Origin: Paenibacillus fonticola DSM 21315
Lineage (GTDB): Bacteria; Bacillota; Bacilli; Paenibacillales; Paenibacillaceae
DNA length: 64,000 nt
Assembly (NCBI RefSeq): GCF_000381905.1
Contig: NZ_KB907258.1
Span: 62,001-126,000, forward strand
Direction: 5' to 3'
Part shown: positions 9,336 through 19,734 of the stretch, in pieces
How positions within the stretch are numbered: the stretch's first letter is position 1
How the letters are laid out: each line of letters begins with the position of its first letter
Made by a program: the position numbers and the translations under genes
Notes under the pieces: generated by a model
Databases searched by the model: none
What the model saw: only the letters and a program-made list of their open reading frames with translations
What the model was told of the DNA's origin: nothing

Positions 9336-10742
9336 TTACAGTATGAATTGACTAAGATCGCGATCTTGAGCTATATCGCCTAGTTTTTCGCGTACGTATT
9401 GCGGGGTAATCGTCATTTTTTCAAGCGTCAGCTCGGGAGCTTCAAACGATAAATCCTCCAGCAGCTTCTCGAGAATCGTATGCAGCCTTCTAGCCCCAAT
9501 GTTCTCGGTATTGGCGTTCACCGAAGCGGCTATTTTGGCAATTTCGATAATGGCCTCTTCCGAAAAATCTACTTCAATATTTTCCGTACGCAGCAATTGC
9601 GTATACTGCTTGGTCAAAGCATTTTGCGGCTCGGTAAGGATGGAAATAAAGTCTTCCTCGGACAGGCTGTTCAGCTCGACGCGAATTGGGAATCTTCCCT
9701 GCAGCTCAGGAATGAGGTCCGACGGTTTTGCCACGTGGAAGGCGCCAGCAGCTATGAACAGAATATAGTCCGTTTTCACAGGCCCATACTTCGTCATGAC
9801 GGTAGATCCTTCGACAATAGGCAAAATGTCCCTTTGCACGCCTTCCCGAGACACGTCAGGCCCAGATCCGCCCCCGCCCCGGCTGGCTACCTTATCAATC
9901 TCATCGATAAAAATAATGCCCGACTGCTCGGCACGACTTACTGCTTCCTGCACAAGATCATCATGATCAATCAGTTTGCCCGCCTCTTCTTGAGTGAGTA
10001 CTTTGCGCGCTTCCTTCACCGTCAGCTTCCGCTTCTTTGTACGCTTGGGCAGCAAATTGCCGAACATTTCCTGCATGTTCATCCCCATTTGGTCATTCCC
10101 TTGCCCTGCAAACATATCCAGCATCGTTGGGGAAGTATCCTCCACCTCAATTTCCAAGGTGTCCTCTTCCATTTGCCCGGACAGAAGCTTGCTCCGGACC
10201 TGGCTTCTGCGTTCCTGGAGGGCGCTATCTTCCTGCTTCTCTTCGGCAGAAGGATCCTGATTGGCCTGTTGATTGCCAAACAGCATTTCAAACGGATTGC
10301 GGCTCCCCTTCGCTTTGTTGTCCGAAGGTACCAAAATTTGCACGAGACGCTCATTGGCCAGTTCCTCGGCCCGGTCCTTTACCTTCTCTGTACGCTCCAG
10401 CTTGACTGTACGAATCGCAGTCTCAATCAGATCGCGCACCATCGATTCAACATCCCTGCCGACATACCCGACTTCCGTAAATTTCGTGGCCTCCACTTTG
10501 ATAAATGGGGCGCCAACCAGCTTGGCAAGGCGCCGGGCAATTTCAGTCTTCCCGACCCCTGTCGGCCCAATCATCAAGATGTTTTTCGGCACGATTTCAT
10601 CCTGTACCTCCTCGCTAAGGAGACTGCGGCGGTAACGATTGCGCAAAGCGACGGCCACCGATTTCTTTGCTTGCTTTTGTCCGACAATGTACTTATCCAG
10701 TTCGGCAACAATTTGTCTTGGCGTAAATGTAAGATTCGTCAT
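9336..10742 (-). CDS. hslU: ATP-dependent protease ATPase subunit HslU (ClpY)
   Basis: HslU is the AAA+ unfoldase that feeds substrates to the HslV peptidase in the cytoplasm. The 468-residue product has Walker A GPTGVGKT (about 59-66), the GYVGRD pore loop, and a long intermediate (I) domain with low-complexity acidic segments (about 110-240). It also has Walker [11 protein letters not shown] and sensor and C-terminal helices ending in the conserved DLSQFIL tail. ATG 10742 ([12 protein letters not shown]) matches family N-termini. It is followed by a terminator instead of codY. Confidence 0.96.
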   Translation of the reverse strand: MTNLTFTPRQIVAELDKYIVGQKQAKKSVAVALRNRYRRSLLSEEVQDEIVPKNILMIGPTGVGKTEIARRLAKLVGAPFIKVEATKFTEVGYVGRDVESMVRDLIETAIRTVKLERTEKVKDRAEELANERLVQILVPSDNKAKGSRNPFEMLFGNQQANQDPSAEEKQEDSALQERRSQVRSKLLSGQMEEDTLEIEVEDTSPTMLDMFAGQGNDQMGMNMQEMFGNLLPKRTKKRKLTVKEARKVLTQEEAGKLIDHDDLVQEAVSRAEQSGIIFIDEIDKVASRGGGGSGPDVSREGVQRDILPIVEGSTVMTKYGPVKTDYILFIAAGAFHVAKPSDLIPELQGRFPIRVELNSLSEEDFISILTEPQNALTKQYTQLLRTENIEVDFSEEAIIEIAKIAASVNANTENIGARRLHTILEKLLEDLSFEAPELTLEKMTITPQYVREKLGDIAQDRDLSQFIL

Positions 10743-10785
10743 GAAACGTCCCCCTCTGATGGTTAAATATAGGCCGCCAACCACG

Positions 10786-10808
10786 AAAAAAAGTCCGGTT
10801 CGCCGGAC
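10786..10808 (-). terminator. Hairpin with T-run between hslV and hslU
   Basis: A perfect 6-bp stem GTCCGG-CGAA-CCGGAC is followed on the minus strand by seven T residues. It has the form of an intrinsic terminator or attenuator between two genes that need similar expression, so it may lower hslU relative to hslV or leave hslU to its own promoter. Confidence 0.7.
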
Positions 10809-10866
10809 ATTTCATCCGATGGACAGACAGTCCCAGCATACAGATAGCATGAGATACAGTGTCGCA

Positions 10867-11409
10867 TCATAATTCTTCGACAATAATGTTGTTGTTCGTG
10901 TAGACACAAATTTCGGAGGCGACCAGCAAGGCTTCTCTAGCGACTTCCTTCGCCTCCAAATGAACGGCATGGCGCTTCAGGGCGCGGGCAGCGGATAGCG
11001 CAAAATTGCCGCCAGAGCCGATCGCCAGCACATCATCATCAGGTTCGATAATTTCCCCTCCACCGGAAATTAGCAGCATGCCCGTTTTATCCATAACAAT
11101 CATAAGCGCCTCAAGCTTGCGCAGTACCCGATCCTGCCGCCAATCTTTGGCGAGCTCGACAGCAGCGCGCTGCAGGTTGCCATGGTGCTCTTCCAGCTTA
11201 CCCTCGAACTTCTCAAAAAGGGTGATCGCGTCGGCTACGGAGCCGGCAAACCCAGCCAAAACCTGCCCCCGGTACAAACGGCGGACTTTCTTTGCCGTCT
11301 GTTTCATCACAACGTTTTCGCCAAATGTCACTTGCCCGTCCCCGGCAATCGCTCCCGTGCCGTTATGGCGAACGGCACATATCGTTGTGGCGTGAAAAGT
11401 AGGCATCAT
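10867..11409 (-). CDS. hslV: ATP-dependent protease peptidase subunit HslV (ClpQ)
   Basis: HslV is the proteasome-beta-like peptidase that forms a double hexamer and partners HslU. The conserved [10 protein letters not shown] block, GDGQVTFG, the KVRRL region and [14 protein letters not shown] are present; about 180 residues. The start ATG 11409 has AGGAGATGG upstream; an adjacent ATG lies at 11406. The catalytic-type TT pair is preceded by 6-7 residues ending in FHA. The first residues after Met are Met-Pro or Pro-Thr, without the Ser found in B. subtilis CodW, so how the N-terminal nucleophile arises is unclear. Confidence 0.95.
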   Translation of the reverse strand: MMPTFHATTICAVRHNGTGAIAGDGQVTFGENVVMKQTAKKVRRLYRGQVLAGFAGSVADAITLFEKFEGKLEEHHGNLQRAAVELAKDWRQDRVLRKLEALMIVMDKTGMLLISGGGEIIEPDDDVLAIGSGGNFALSAARALKRHAVHLEAKEVAREALLVASEICVYTNNNIIVEEL

Positions 11410-11534
11410 TACAATCCATCTCCTCTGCATATGGATTACCTGTATTACATTGTATGTTGAACTTGCACGGTCAATACTTGGACGGCGTCATCCTAATCCA
11501 TTACCAGAACGTCCTGCCTGCCATCGCTGGCAGA

Positions 11535-12857
11535 TCAATCTACATGGGCATTCCCAATAAACGACTGCAGGCTGTCCAGGGCTCTGTGGGCGAGCGCCTC
11601 ATTTTTCTCGGCCTTCTTCCGGTAGCGGGTTTCCAGCTTAGGAAAAAGTCCAAAATTGGCGTTCATCGGCTGAAAGTGCTTGAAATCCGCCGTAGTAATA
11701 TATCTTGCCATACTGCCGAGCGTAGTATCTTCCGGGAATACAATCCCGTCGTGGCTGTGAACGGCTCTGGCCGCATTGATCCCGGCAATTAGCCCAGATG
11801 CAGCAGATTCCACATATCCTTCGACCCCAGTCATCTGACCAGCAAAAAACAACGCAGGACGCTGCTTCAGCTGATATGTCGCATCAAGCAATTTAGGCGA
11901 GTTGATAAACGTATTGCGATGCATTACACCGTACCGGACAAATTCCGCATTTTCCAGACCGGGAATCATTGAAAATACCCGTTTCTGTTCTCCCCACTTG
12001 AGATGAGTCTGAAATCCTACGAGATTATACAATGTGCCCGCCGCATTGTCCTGACGCAGCTGAACGACAGCATGGGGTAGTTTACCATTGTGGGGATTGA
12101 CGAGCCCAACCGGCTTCATCGGGCCGAACAGTGCCGTCTGCTTGCCTCTTTGCATCATAACTTCGATCGGCATGCAGCCATCGAAATAGATTTCTTTCTC
12201 GAACTCCTTCAATTCCGCTACTTCTGCATGAATAAGAGCCTCGTAAAAAGCCTCGAATTCCTCCTCGGTCATCGGACAGTTGAGATATGCCGCTTCACCT
12301 TTGTCGTATCTCGAAGCGAGATACACTTTGTTCATATCGATGGAGTCCTTCTCCACAATCGGAGCTGCAGCGTCATAGAAGTAAAAATAATCCTCGCCGG
12401 TCAAACGCTGAATTTGCTCTGACAAAGCTGGGGAGGTCAGCGGTCCGGTAGCGATGACGACGATTCCGTCCGTGGGAATTTCCCTTATTTCTTCATTAAC
12501 AACTTCAACCAGCGGATGCTCGCGCAGCATGCGAGTGATTTCCCCCGAGAAGCCGTCACGGTCGACCGCCAGAGCGCCCCCGGCGGGGACGGCGTTTCGG
12601 TCAGCTGCGCCAATGACCAGCGAGTCCAGCATGCGCATTTCTTCCTTCAATACGCCTACCGCATTACTTAAACTATTGGCGCGCAAGGAATTGCTGCAGA
12701 CAAGCTCGGCAAATTTATCCGTATGGTGGGCTGGCGTTTGCACGACAGGCCGCATTTCATATAATTTTACAGGGACGCCGCGTTTTGCTATTTGCCAGGC
12801 CGCTTCACTCCCGGCAAGCCCCGCCCCTATGACTGTAACTTGTATCGTTTGCTCCAT
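11535..12857 (-). CDS. trmFO: Folate-dependent tRNA U54 methyltransferase TrmFO (Gid)
   Basis: TrmFO makes 5-methyluridine at position 54 of tRNA using methylene-tetrahydrofolate and FAD/NADH. The FAD-binding motif [10 protein letters not shown] is at residues 11-20. The family signature continues with [29 protein letters not shown] and the C-terminal [17 protein letters not shown]. At 440 residues it is normal length. It lies between topA and hslV; no recombinase xerC follows it. Confidence 0.96.
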   Translation of the reverse strand: MEQTIQVTVIGAGLAGSEAAWQIAKRGVPVKLYEMRPVVQTPAHHTDKFAELVCSNSLRANSLSNAVGVLKEEMRMLDSLVIGAADRNAVPAGGALAVDRDGFSGEITRMLREHPLVEVVNEEIREIPTDGIVVIATGPLTSPALSEQIQRLTGEDYFYFYDAAAPIVEKDSIDMNKVYLASRYDKGEAAYLNCPMTEEEFEAFYEALIHAEVAELKEFEKEIYFDGCMPIEVMMQRGKQTALFGPMKPVGLVNPHNGKLPHAVVQLRQDNAAGTLYNLVGFQTHLKWGEQKRVFSMIPGLENAEFVRYGVMHRNTFINSPKLLDATYQLKQRPALFFAGQMTGVEGYVESAASGLIAGINAARAVHSHDGIVFPEDTTLGSMARYITTADFKHFQPMNANFGLFPKLETRYRKKAEKNEALAHRALDSLQSFIGNAHVD

Positions 12858-12905
12858 TCTCTTTACCCCCTAATGCTAGTTCAAAAAGTCAGCTCTGGCT
12901 GTCGC

Positions 12906-15005
12906 TTATTCATCGGAGGTATCCTCATTCTCCTCAATTTCCTCTACATGGTCGCAGGCTGTACACTGCAATCTGCCGCCCTGCCTGTTGCGCTTCTCTA
13001 CAAGCAGGCCTGCGCATTTTGGACAAGGCTTCGGAGACGGTTTATCCCATGATACAAAATCGCATTCCGGATAACGGTCGCATCCAAAAAACACTCTGCC
13101 TTTTTTACTGCGCCGTTCAACGACATGTCCCTCTTTACATTTCGGGCAAGTCACACCGATATCCTTGACGATCGGTTTCGTATTGCGGCAGTCCGGGAAC
13201 CCGGAGCAAGCGAGAAACTTCCCGAATCGTCCTAATTTATAAACGAGGGGTCTCCCGCATTTTTCGCAAATCTCATCAGACACTTCATCTTCAATTTCAA
13301 TTTCCTTCATTTCCTCTTCCGCTACTTCAAGCCGTTTCTCAAACGACTCATAGAAATCGCTGAGCACTCGAACCCAATCCTCCGACCCTTCTTCCACATT
13401 GTCGAGGTCGTCTTCCATATGAGCTGTAAATTCCACATCCAATATTTCTGGAAAAAACTGCTCCATTTGCTCGATGACAAGCTCGCCCAGTTCGGTCGGC
13501 ATAAACTTCTTATCTTCAATCGCTACATAGCCGCGTTTCTGAATCGTCTCGAGTGTAGGAGCATACGTACTCGGTCGTCCGATCCCCAGTTCCTCTAGCG
13601 TCTTCACGAGTCGCGCTTCCGTATATCTTGGCGGCGGCTGGGTAAAGTGCTGCTTCGGCTCGATTGTCTCGGTCTCCAGTTGATCTCCGGCTTGAAGCGG
13701 AGGCAAATATTTATCATCTTCCGTCGTACCATCGTCATTGCCTTCCACGTATACTTTCATAAAGCCGTGAAAGCGAATTTTGGAGCCGACCGCACGGAAC
13801 GTAGTCTCGCCAGCCGTAATATCAGCAGAAAGCGTATCAAGCACGGCGGAAGCCATCTGGCTCGCCATAAAGCGTTCCCAAACGAGTTTGTACAAACGAT
13901 ATTGATCCCGGCTCGTAAATGATTTCACAGATTCCGGATCGCGAAGAGCTGAAGTAGGGCGAATCGCCTCATGGGCATCCTGGGCGCCCGCCGCCTTCTT
14001 GGAATATTGGCGAGGTGATTCGGGCACAAAGGACTCCCCATATTTGTCTTTGATATATTCCTTTGCTTCTTCTTGGGCAGACTCGGCGATACGCGTCGAG
14101 TCCGTACGCATATAAGTAATCAGACCTACGGTTCCTTCTTTCCCCAGGTCTACGCCTTCATACAACTGCTGGGCGACCGACATCGTCTTGGCCGCACGGA
14201 AATTCAATTTGCGCGCAGCTTCCTGCTGCAATGAGCTCGTCGTGAACGGAGCCGCCGGATGGCGAAGGCGTTCTCTCTCCTTCACTTCGGCCACGGTAAA
14301 TCGAGCGCCCTCGATCGATTTTAAAATTCCGTTGACCTGCTCTTCATTCGTCAGCTCCAGCTTTTCTCCCTTGAGCTGATGAAACTTCGCTTCAAATAAA
14401 GAATTTCCCGTTTTCAGCTTCGCTGTTATGCTCCAATATTCCTCAGGCACAAAAGCGGAAATTTCGTTCTCGCGGTCCATAATGATTTTTACTGCAACCG
14501 ATTGAACTCTGCCTGCGGACAAGCCTTTTTTAACCTTTTTCCATAGTAAGGGACTAATCTTATAACCAACAAGCCGGTCGAGAATCCGCCGGGCCTGCTG
14601 CGCGTTAACCAGATCCATATTGATTTTGCGCGGTGTCTTGAACGCATCCTTGACCGCTTGCTTCGTAATCTCGTTGAATACGACGCGACAAGTTTCCGTT
14701 TCATCCATATCAAGCGCATGGGCCAAATGCCAGGCAATCGCCTCACCCTCACGATCAGGGTCAGCCGCGAGGTAAATTTTCTTTACCTTTTTGCTGGCAT
14801 CCTTCAATTCCTTCAATACAGAACCCTTACCACGGATTGTTATATACTTCGGACTGAAGTCATTCTCTACCTCAACCCCAAACTGACTCTTGGGCAAATC
14901 GCGAACGTGCCCCATTGAAGCCTTCACGATGTATTTGCTGCCTAAGTATTTGCCAATCGTTTTCGCCTTGGCAGGCGATTCCACGATGACGAGTGAATCC
15001 GCCAC
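12906..15005 (-). CDS. topA: DNA topoisomerase I (TopA)
   Basis: TopA is a type IA topoisomerase that relaxes negative supercoils behind transcription. The 699 residues start with the Toprim domain ([22 protein letters not shown] at about 82-86), continue with the core including the active-site tyrosine in TYMRTDST (about Tyr298), and end with three C-terminal Cys4 zinc ribbons (CEKCG…C, CPKCK…C, CPKCA…C, about residues 575-690). It sits between dprA and trmFO as in other Bacillales. Confidence 0.97.
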   Translation of the reverse strand: MADSLVIVESPAKAKTIGKYLGSKYIVKASMGHVRDLPKSQFGVEVENDFSPKYITIRGKGSVLKELKDASKKVKKIYLAADPDREGEAIAWHLAHALDMDETETCRVVFNEITKQAVKDAFKTPRKINMDLVNAQQARRILDRLVGYKISPLLWKKVKKGLSAGRVQSVAVKIIMDRENEISAFVPEEYWSITAKLKTGNSLFEAKFHQLKGEKLELTNEEQVNGILKSIEGARFTVAEVKERERLRHPAAPFTTSSLQQEAARKLNFRAAKTMSVAQQLYEGVDLGKEGTVGLITYMRTDSTRIAESAQEEAKEYIKDKYGESFVPESPRQYSKKAAGAQDAHEAIRPTSALRDPESVKSFTSRDQYRLYKLVWERFMASQMASAVLDTLSADITAGETTFRAVGSKIRFHGFMKVYVEGNDDGTTEDDKYLPPLQAGDQLETETIEPKQHFTQPPPRYTEARLVKTLEELGIGRPSTYAPTLETIQKRGYVAIEDKKFMPTELGELVIEQMEQFFPEILDVEFTAHMEDDLDNVEEGSEDWVRVLSDFYESFEKRLEVAEEEMKEIEIEDEVSDEICEKCGRPLVYKLGRFGKFLACSGFPDCRNTKPIVKDIGVTCPKCKEGHVVERRSKKGRVFFGCDRYPECDFVSWDKPSPKPCPKCAGLLVEKRNRQGGRLQCTACDHVEEIEENEDTSDE

Positions 15006-15098
15006 AGGGTCATCCTCCTCTCAAACATCTCAAAACTAAATCACATTTTGACAAGTTATATAGTCATATTTTATGAGCCACTCTCGGTTAGGAATGGA

Positions 15099-16187
15099 CT
15101 ATATTACCTTATACACGGAACCGGGTAGCTGGACTACCTCTTTTTTCATGATTAAAGATAACAGAACTGAATGTAAATGTCCAAAATCCCAATCCGTCTT
15201 GTTGAGCAGTTCATCTAATGTACAATTATCCTGCTCCAACATATGGTATATGCGGCGCTCCTCATCTGTCAACTTAATACTTAAACTGTTTCCTTCCTTC
15301 ATTCCCGGCCGAGCTGGCAGCAGGTGTTCATATTCTTCCAAAATATCTTTAGGCTCTGTGACCAATTTGGCACCCTGCTTAATAAGATTAAGCGTACCTC
15401 TGCTTTTTGGGGATGTGATTGGCCCAGGTACGGCAAATACATCCCGTCCAGCTTCGAGAGCAGCATCTGCCGTAATTAAAGAGCCGCTGCGGGCATCCGC
15501 TTCCACGACGACCGTACCATGCGCTAAACCGGCAATAATTCGATTACGCTGCGGAAACAGCCCGGGATGCCCCGGAGTGCCTGGAGGATATTCCGACAAT
15601 ATTAGCCCCTGTTCAGCAATCATTTCATAAAGAGAAGTATTCTCTGGCGGATATACGACATCGATGGCCGTTCCCAGCACAGCCACGGTCATCCCGCCGC
15701 TTTGCAGCGCAGCTTCATGACATAATCCATCGATTCCCCGGGCTAGGCCGCTTACGATGGCAAAGCCCCGTTCACAAAGCGCTTCCGTTAGCATCATGCA
15801 TACTTTACGGCCATAAGCTGTAGGAATCCGGGTACCGACCATCGCGACGGAAGGAGCTGCAAGCAGCTTCATATGCCCTTTCCCATATAATACCCAGGGC
15901 GGCCGATTGGCTTCCTTCATTAATAGAGGATACTCGGGATCGAAAATCGTCAGGGGGAAAATGTCCAGTTGCCTCAGCCGCTCCATTCTCGCTTCGAGCC
16001 AATTGTGCGTAAACGTCTTCGACAGGCTCAGCGCCAGCTCCGCACCAAGCCCGCGCTCCATCCAATCCGCTGCGGAAAAATCAAGCGCGTGCACCCAATT
16101 ATCGTCCCGAGTTACAATTTGTTCGATTCGCTTCCAGCCGAGCCCCTGGCTCGCGTGCAAGCCAATTAATAACGACCGCTTGTCCAA
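15099..16187 (-). CDS. dprA: DNA-processing protein DprA (Smf)
   Basis: DprA binds incoming single-stranded DNA during transformation and loads RecA. The Rossmann-like domain carries the diagnostic motifs VGTRIPTAYG, SGLARGIDGLCHEAAL, GTAIDVVYPPEN and SGSLITADAALEAGRDVFAVPG. A C-terminal winged-helix-like segment follows (about 290-362). An N-terminal helix-hairpin-like region is present (LGWKRIEQIV). The start appears to be TTG at 16187 with GGGAGG 8 bases upstream; no better ATG lies before the conserved part. Confidence 0.95.
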   Translation of the reverse strand: MDKRSLLIGLHASQGLGWKRIEQIVTRDDNWVHALDFSAADWMERGLGAELALSLSKTFTHNWLEARMERLRQLDIFPLTIFDPEYPLLMKEANRPPWVLYGKGHMKLLAAPSVAMVGTRIPTAYGRKVCMMLTEALCERGFAIVSGLARGIDGLCHEAALQSGGMTVAVLGTAIDVVYPPENTSLYEMIAEQGLILSEYPPGTPGHPGLFPQRNRIIAGLAHGTVVVEADARSGSLITADAALEAGRDVFAVPGPITSPKSRGTLNLIKQGAKLVTEPKDILEEYEHLLPARPGMKEGNSLSIKLTDEERRIYHMLEQDNCTLDELLNKTDWDFGHLHSVLLSLIMKKEVVQLPGSVYKVI

Positions 16188-16220
16188 TTACAGCGCCCTC
16201 CCGTCATTTATGTGTTAACC

Positions 16221-16274
16221 AAAAAAAAGAAAAATAAGCAACCCTCCTGCCATTTCGGCCAAGAAGGTTGCTTA
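16221..16274 (-). terminator. Intrinsic terminator after sucD
   Basis: On the minus strand the arms TAAGCAACC and GGTTGCTTA close a loop of about 22 bases, followed by ATTTTTCTTTTTTTT. It lies between the sucD stop and dprA, so sucCD forms its own unit. Confidence 0.85.
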
Positions 16275-16301
16275 CCTTGCTTCTATTATAACAGAGTCAC
16301 A

Positions 16302-17231
16302 TTAATGTGTCGTGCAAAGATTCAAAATACCGCGCTCTTCGAGTACGCTAACGAGCGTGGAGCCCATTTCTGAAGGTGTAGGGGCCACTTTGATGCCGCA
16401 TTCTTCCAGCTTGGAAATCTTCTCTTTAGCTGTACCTTTGCCGCCGGAAATGATGGCGCCAGCATGGCCCATTCTTTTCCCTGGAGGAGCTGTAACCCCG
16501 CCGATAAATCCGACAACTGGCTTAGTCATATTGTCACGAATCCATTCGGCTGCCTCTTCCTCGGCCGTTCCGCCAATCTCTCCGATCATGATGACGGCAT
16601 GGGTGTTATCATCTTCATTGAAGCGGCGCAAAATATCGATAAATTCCGATCCTTTAACAGGGTCGCCTCCGATGCCTACCGCCGAAGACTGGCCGATGCC
16701 GCGGGTAGTCAGCTGGTGAACCGCCTCGTAAGTGAGCGTTCCGCTTCTGGATACTACGCCGACATGACCCGGCATATGGATGTAGCCCGGCATAATACCG
16801 ATTTTGCACTCTCCAGGCGTAATGACGCCAGGGCAGTTCGGTCCGATCAATACCGTCTTCTTCCCTTCCATATAACGGGAAACCTTGACCATATCGAGCA
16901 CCGGAATACCTTCCGTAATGCAGATCACAAGCTCCATTTCGGCTTCTACCGCTTCGAGAATAGAATCTGCGGCAAATGCTGGCGGGACATAAATAACGCT
17001 TGCCGTTGCCCCGGTGGCCTCTTTCGCTTCCTTTACGGTATTGAATACCGGCAGGCTGACCGCTTCGCCGTTTTCCAGCGTAATTTCTACTTTCGTGCCG
17101 CCTTTGCCCGGCGAGGTGCCGCCTACCATTTGCGTACCGTAATCCAGGGCGCCTTTCGCGTGGAACAGAGCCGTTTTTCCGGTAATGCCCTGTGTAATCA
17201 CTTTCGTATTTTTATCGACCAAAATACTCAT
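16302..17231 (-). CDS. sucD: Succinyl-CoA synthetase alpha subunit (SucD)
   Basis: SucD is the CoA-binding, phosphohistidine-carrying subunit of ADP-forming succinate-CoA ligase in the TCA cycle. The 309-residue product shows the CoA-binding Rossmann domain ([12 protein letters not shown]), [19 protein letters not shown], and the active-site histidine in RMGHAGAI (about His256). It pairs with sucC 37 bases upstream. The C-terminus has a short extra tail (NLCTTH). Confidence 0.97.
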   Translation of the reverse strand: MSILVDKNTKVITQGITGKTALFHAKGALDYGTQMVGGTSPGKGGTKVEITLENGEAVSLPVFNTVKEAKEATGATASVIYVPPAFAADSILEAVEAEMELVICITEGIPVLDMVKVSRYMEGKKTVLIGPNCPGVITPGECKIGIMPGYIHMPGHVGVVSRSGTLTYEAVHQLTTRGIGQSSAVGIGGDPVKGSEFIDILRRFNEDDNTHAVIMIGEIGGTAEEEAAEWIRDNMTKPVVGFIGGVTAPPGKRMGHAGAIISGGKGTAKEKISKLEECGIKVAPTPSEMGSTLVSVLEERGILNLCTTH

Positions 17232-17268
17232 CGTTCGAGCCTCCTCTGATATGGATTGGAAGTTTACA

Positions 17269-18429
17269 TTATGATACTAGTTCGACGATCTTCTGAGCGC
17301 CATCCGCCATGGAATCCGCAGAGACGATCGCAAGGCCCGAATTCGCCAAAATTTCCTTCCCGAGCTCGACGTTCGTTCCTTCCAGGCGTACGACCAGCGG
17401 ACGGTCCAAACCTACCTGCTTCGCAGCCTCAACGATACCCGATGCGATGACATCACACTTCATGATACCGCCAAAAATATTGACGAAAATACCTTTTACT
17501 TTGGCATCGGACAAAATAATTTTGAACGCTTCCGTTACTTTCTCCGCTGTTGCGCCGCCCCCTACATCCAGGAAGTTTGCAGGATCGCCGCCATAATATT
17601 TAATAATATCCATCGTCGCCATCGCCAGGCCAGCGCCGTTGACCATGCAGCCGATATTGCCATCAAGAGCAATGTAGCTCAGATCGTATTTCGAGGCTTC
17701 GATTTCCTTCTCATCTTCTTCTTCCAAATCGCGAAGAGCCAAAATATCCTTCTGCCGGTACAATGCGTTGGAATCAAAGTTCAGTTTGGCGTCAAGCGCC
17801 ATCACTTCGCCATCACCCGTAACAACGAGCGGGTTAATTTCAGCGATAGAGCAATCCTTGTCCACGAATGCTTCATACAACGCCAGCATGAACTGAGCCG
17901 TTTTATTTACCAGCTCGTTCGGAATATTGATGGCATACGCCAGTCTGCGGGCCTGAAACGGCTGCAGTCCGATCGCGGGGTCCACAATTTCCTTGAAAAT
18001 CTTCTCTGGAGTAGCCGCTGCCACTTCCTCAATTTCTGTACCGCCTTCTTCCGAAGCCATCAGTACAACTCGCCCGGTTGCCCGGTCAACGACGACACCG
18101 ACATAGTATTCTTTCTTAATGTCGCAGCCCTGTTCGATCAACAAGCGTTTTACTTCCTTGCCCTCTGGGCCAGTCTGGTGCGTAACAAGCACTTTGCCGA
18201 GAATTTCTTCAGCGTAGGCCCGTACTTCATCCAGGTTTTTAGCGACCTTGACGCCGCCGGCTTTCCCGCGGCCTCCCGCGTGAATTTGGGCTTTTACTAC
18301 AACTACCTGGCTGCCCAGCGTTTCCGCTGCTTTCACGGCTTCATCCACCGTAAAGGCAACTTGTCCTTTTGGAACGGCTACACCGTATTGCTTCAGGACT
18401 TCTTTTCCTTGATATTCATGGATATTCAT
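17269..18429 (-). CDS. sucC: Succinyl-CoA synthetase beta subunit (SucC)
   Basis: SucC is the nucleotide-binding ATP-grasp subunit of succinate-CoA ligase. The 386-residue product begins [16 protein letters not shown] and contains [16 protein letters not shown]. Its C-terminal ligase domain has [13 protein letters not shown] and [12 protein letters not shown]. An AGGAGG ribosome binding site precedes the ATG. Upstream are a TACAAT -10 element and a CcpA-like site, suggesting carbon-catabolite control of the operon. Confidence 0.97.
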   Translation of the reverse strand: MNIHEYQGKEVLKQYGVAVPKGQVAFTVDEAVKAAETLGSQVVVVKAQIHAGGRGKAGGVKVAKNLDEVRAYAEEILGKVLVTHQTGPEGKEVKRLLIEQGCDIKKEYYVGVVVDRATGRVVLMASEEGGTEIEEVAAATPEKIFKEIVDPAIGLQPFQARRLAYAINIPNELVNKTAQFMLALYEAFVDKDCSIAEINPLVVTGDGEVMALDAKLNFDSNALYRQKDILALRDLEEEDEKEIEASKYDLSYIALDGNIGCMVNGAGLAMATMDIIKYYGGDPANFLDVGGGATAEKVTEAFKIILSDAKVKGIFVNIFGGIMKCDVIASGIVEAAKQVGLDRPLVVRLEGTNVELGKEILANSGLAIVSADSMADGAQKIVELVS

Positions 18430-18486
18430 TCGTTGAATCCTCCTATCAACAGGCGGTTATTAAGGTGAACATATGAAACCCAGATC

Positions 18487-18514
18487 ATTGTACCATGTTT
18501 TTAAAACGCTTTCC
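18487..18514 (-). promoter_or_regulatory. sucC promoter region with candidate CcpA (cre) site
   Basis: On the minus strand GGAAAGCGTTTTAA (18501-18514) matches 12 of 14 positions of the Bacillus cre consensus TGWAARCGYTWWCW. A TACAAT -10 box follows (18487-18492). The cre site overlaps the expected -35 position, where CcpA binding would repress. No good TTGACA match is visible. Confidence 0.4.
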
Positions 18515-18865
18515 TTAAAAATTCATTCTTTATACACAACTTTTTTATATCGATTCGATCTAATTTTGATATAGGTTCATCGTCGGCCTTCGTTAAATTC
18601 AGAAATAACCTACAATTGACTTGTTTTGTGTATCCCTCGTTAATCGTGCGTTTTCGTCATTTTAAGACATTTAGCCGCTGCTGCTTTATTCCAATAAAAT
18701 ATATCATATTGAGATGGATTCTAACACTTCCCACGTTATAATACAGTGAGTGCCAATGTAATATTTTTAATAGCTAACCATAGGAATGATGACAAGTTTC
18801 TTATTTATTTGTATTTAGCTTTGAAAAATATATAAGATGAACTAAAGAATAGGAAGCAGGTATGG

Positions 18866-19009
18866 ATGAAAAAGGATTCCGAGGAAATGGAGAGCTTTCT
18901 GAAAGCAAGCTGCTTCGGAGGAGCTAAGCTTGTAGACGCCTTTATGACCGAATTTCTATCTCTTATGAACCTTTATCATGCAGGAAAGCGGGAGCGACAG
19001 CGGTCGTAG
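18866..19009 (+). CDS. Doubtful small reading frame, 47 aa
   Basis: An ATG-initiated 47-codon frame beginning MKKDSEEMESFLKAS and ending GKRERQRS. AGGAAGCAGG lies 5-14 bases upstream and could serve as a ribosome binding site. No similarity is recognised. The frame could also be the broken start of a lost gene, since it lies in a decayed repeat-rich gap. Confidence 0.2.
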   Translation: MKKDSEEMESFLKASCFGGAKLVDAFMTEFLSLMNLYHAGKRERQRS

Positions 19010-19258
19010 GAACATTTTGTTGCGCATTCGCCCCCCATCCACTTTCACTAGTTCAACTTATATAAATGGATTTATAGTAATTAATCTCTGCGGCAAAGAG
19101 GGGAATGTAAATTTAAATGGATCTGATGTCGTTAGAAGTGGGAAAATTCCTATCATCGGCTGGATCATTGCTTTTAGGTGCATAGAATCCAATTAATCCC
19201 CTGAAACATTCGTTTAGAGCATAATTAGATACATGAGCTCCATTTAGTGTGTGGCAAT

Positions 19259-19466
19259 TGGGTCTAGGCAGCTTAGGTTACAACAGCTTAAGGTGCGACA
19301 GTTTGGTCTAGGCAGCTTAGGTTACAACAGCTTAAGGTACAACAGCTTAAGGTACGATAACTTGGTCTAGGCAGCTTAAAGTTCAGCTTAAGGTACGATA
19401 ACTTGGTCTACGCAGCTTTAGAGAACAACAGCTTAGGGTACAACATCGTAATATACGACAGCTTGT
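19259..19466. repeat. Degenerate tandem repeat array, about 4 units of 41-59 bp
   Basis: The string GGTCTAGGCAGCTTA (last copy GGTCTACGCAGCTTTA) recurs at 19261, 19305, 19364 and 19405. Each copy is followed by variable numbers of a CAGCTTAAGGTACRAYA-like submotif. Unit lengths differ (44, 59 and 41 bp between starts), and there are no unique spacers, so this is not CRISPR. No coding potential is visible. Confidence 0.85.
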
Positions 19467-19734
19467 TGCGCAAAGGGACCATTTGAATGTTTGACGTACT
19501 AAGACACATCCAATTTACACGAGTTCGACTTTATATAGAACAAATATAAAGTTAAAATTCGAAATATGAATAAAATCAGTATTTTGCCTGAGCTCCATTG
19601 CTTGACTTTTTATAAAAAGCCTTCTAAAATACGTTCAAAGACAATCGGAGATAGAGGAAGCACCCTTTTCCCTGCTAGCTGGCTTCGGTACGATTACCGG
19701 CCCGCGGAAATCAGATTGAGGGGTGTTTTTTGTT

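Larger units (their letters stand above)
18515..19734. other. Long non-coding gap between sucC and yifB
   Basis: About 1.2 kb without a recognisable gene. It holds two AT-rich inverted repeats (19056-19078 and 19528-19552), a degenerate tandem repeat array (19259-19466) and two doubtful tiny reading frames. One is 18866-19009 (47 codons, MKKDSEEMESF…). The other is 19117-19185 (22 codons, MDLMSLEVGKFLSSAGSLLL), preceded by GAGGGGA at long spacing. I recognise neither. Composition is clearly more AT-rich than the flanking genes. Confidence 0.7.

Noticed and set aside
9480-10766. 428-codon plus-strand frame opposite hslU
   Set aside because: It lies entirely antisense to a clear hslU gene, has no ribosome binding site and gives an unrecognisable Arg/His-rich product.
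16464-17249. 261-codon plus-strand frame opposite sucD
   Set aside because: Fully antisense to sucD, no ribosome binding site, no recognisable motif.
19259-19466. Possible CRISPR array
   Set aside because: The recurring words are not of constant length, units are themselves degenerate and there are no unique spacers or cas genes.
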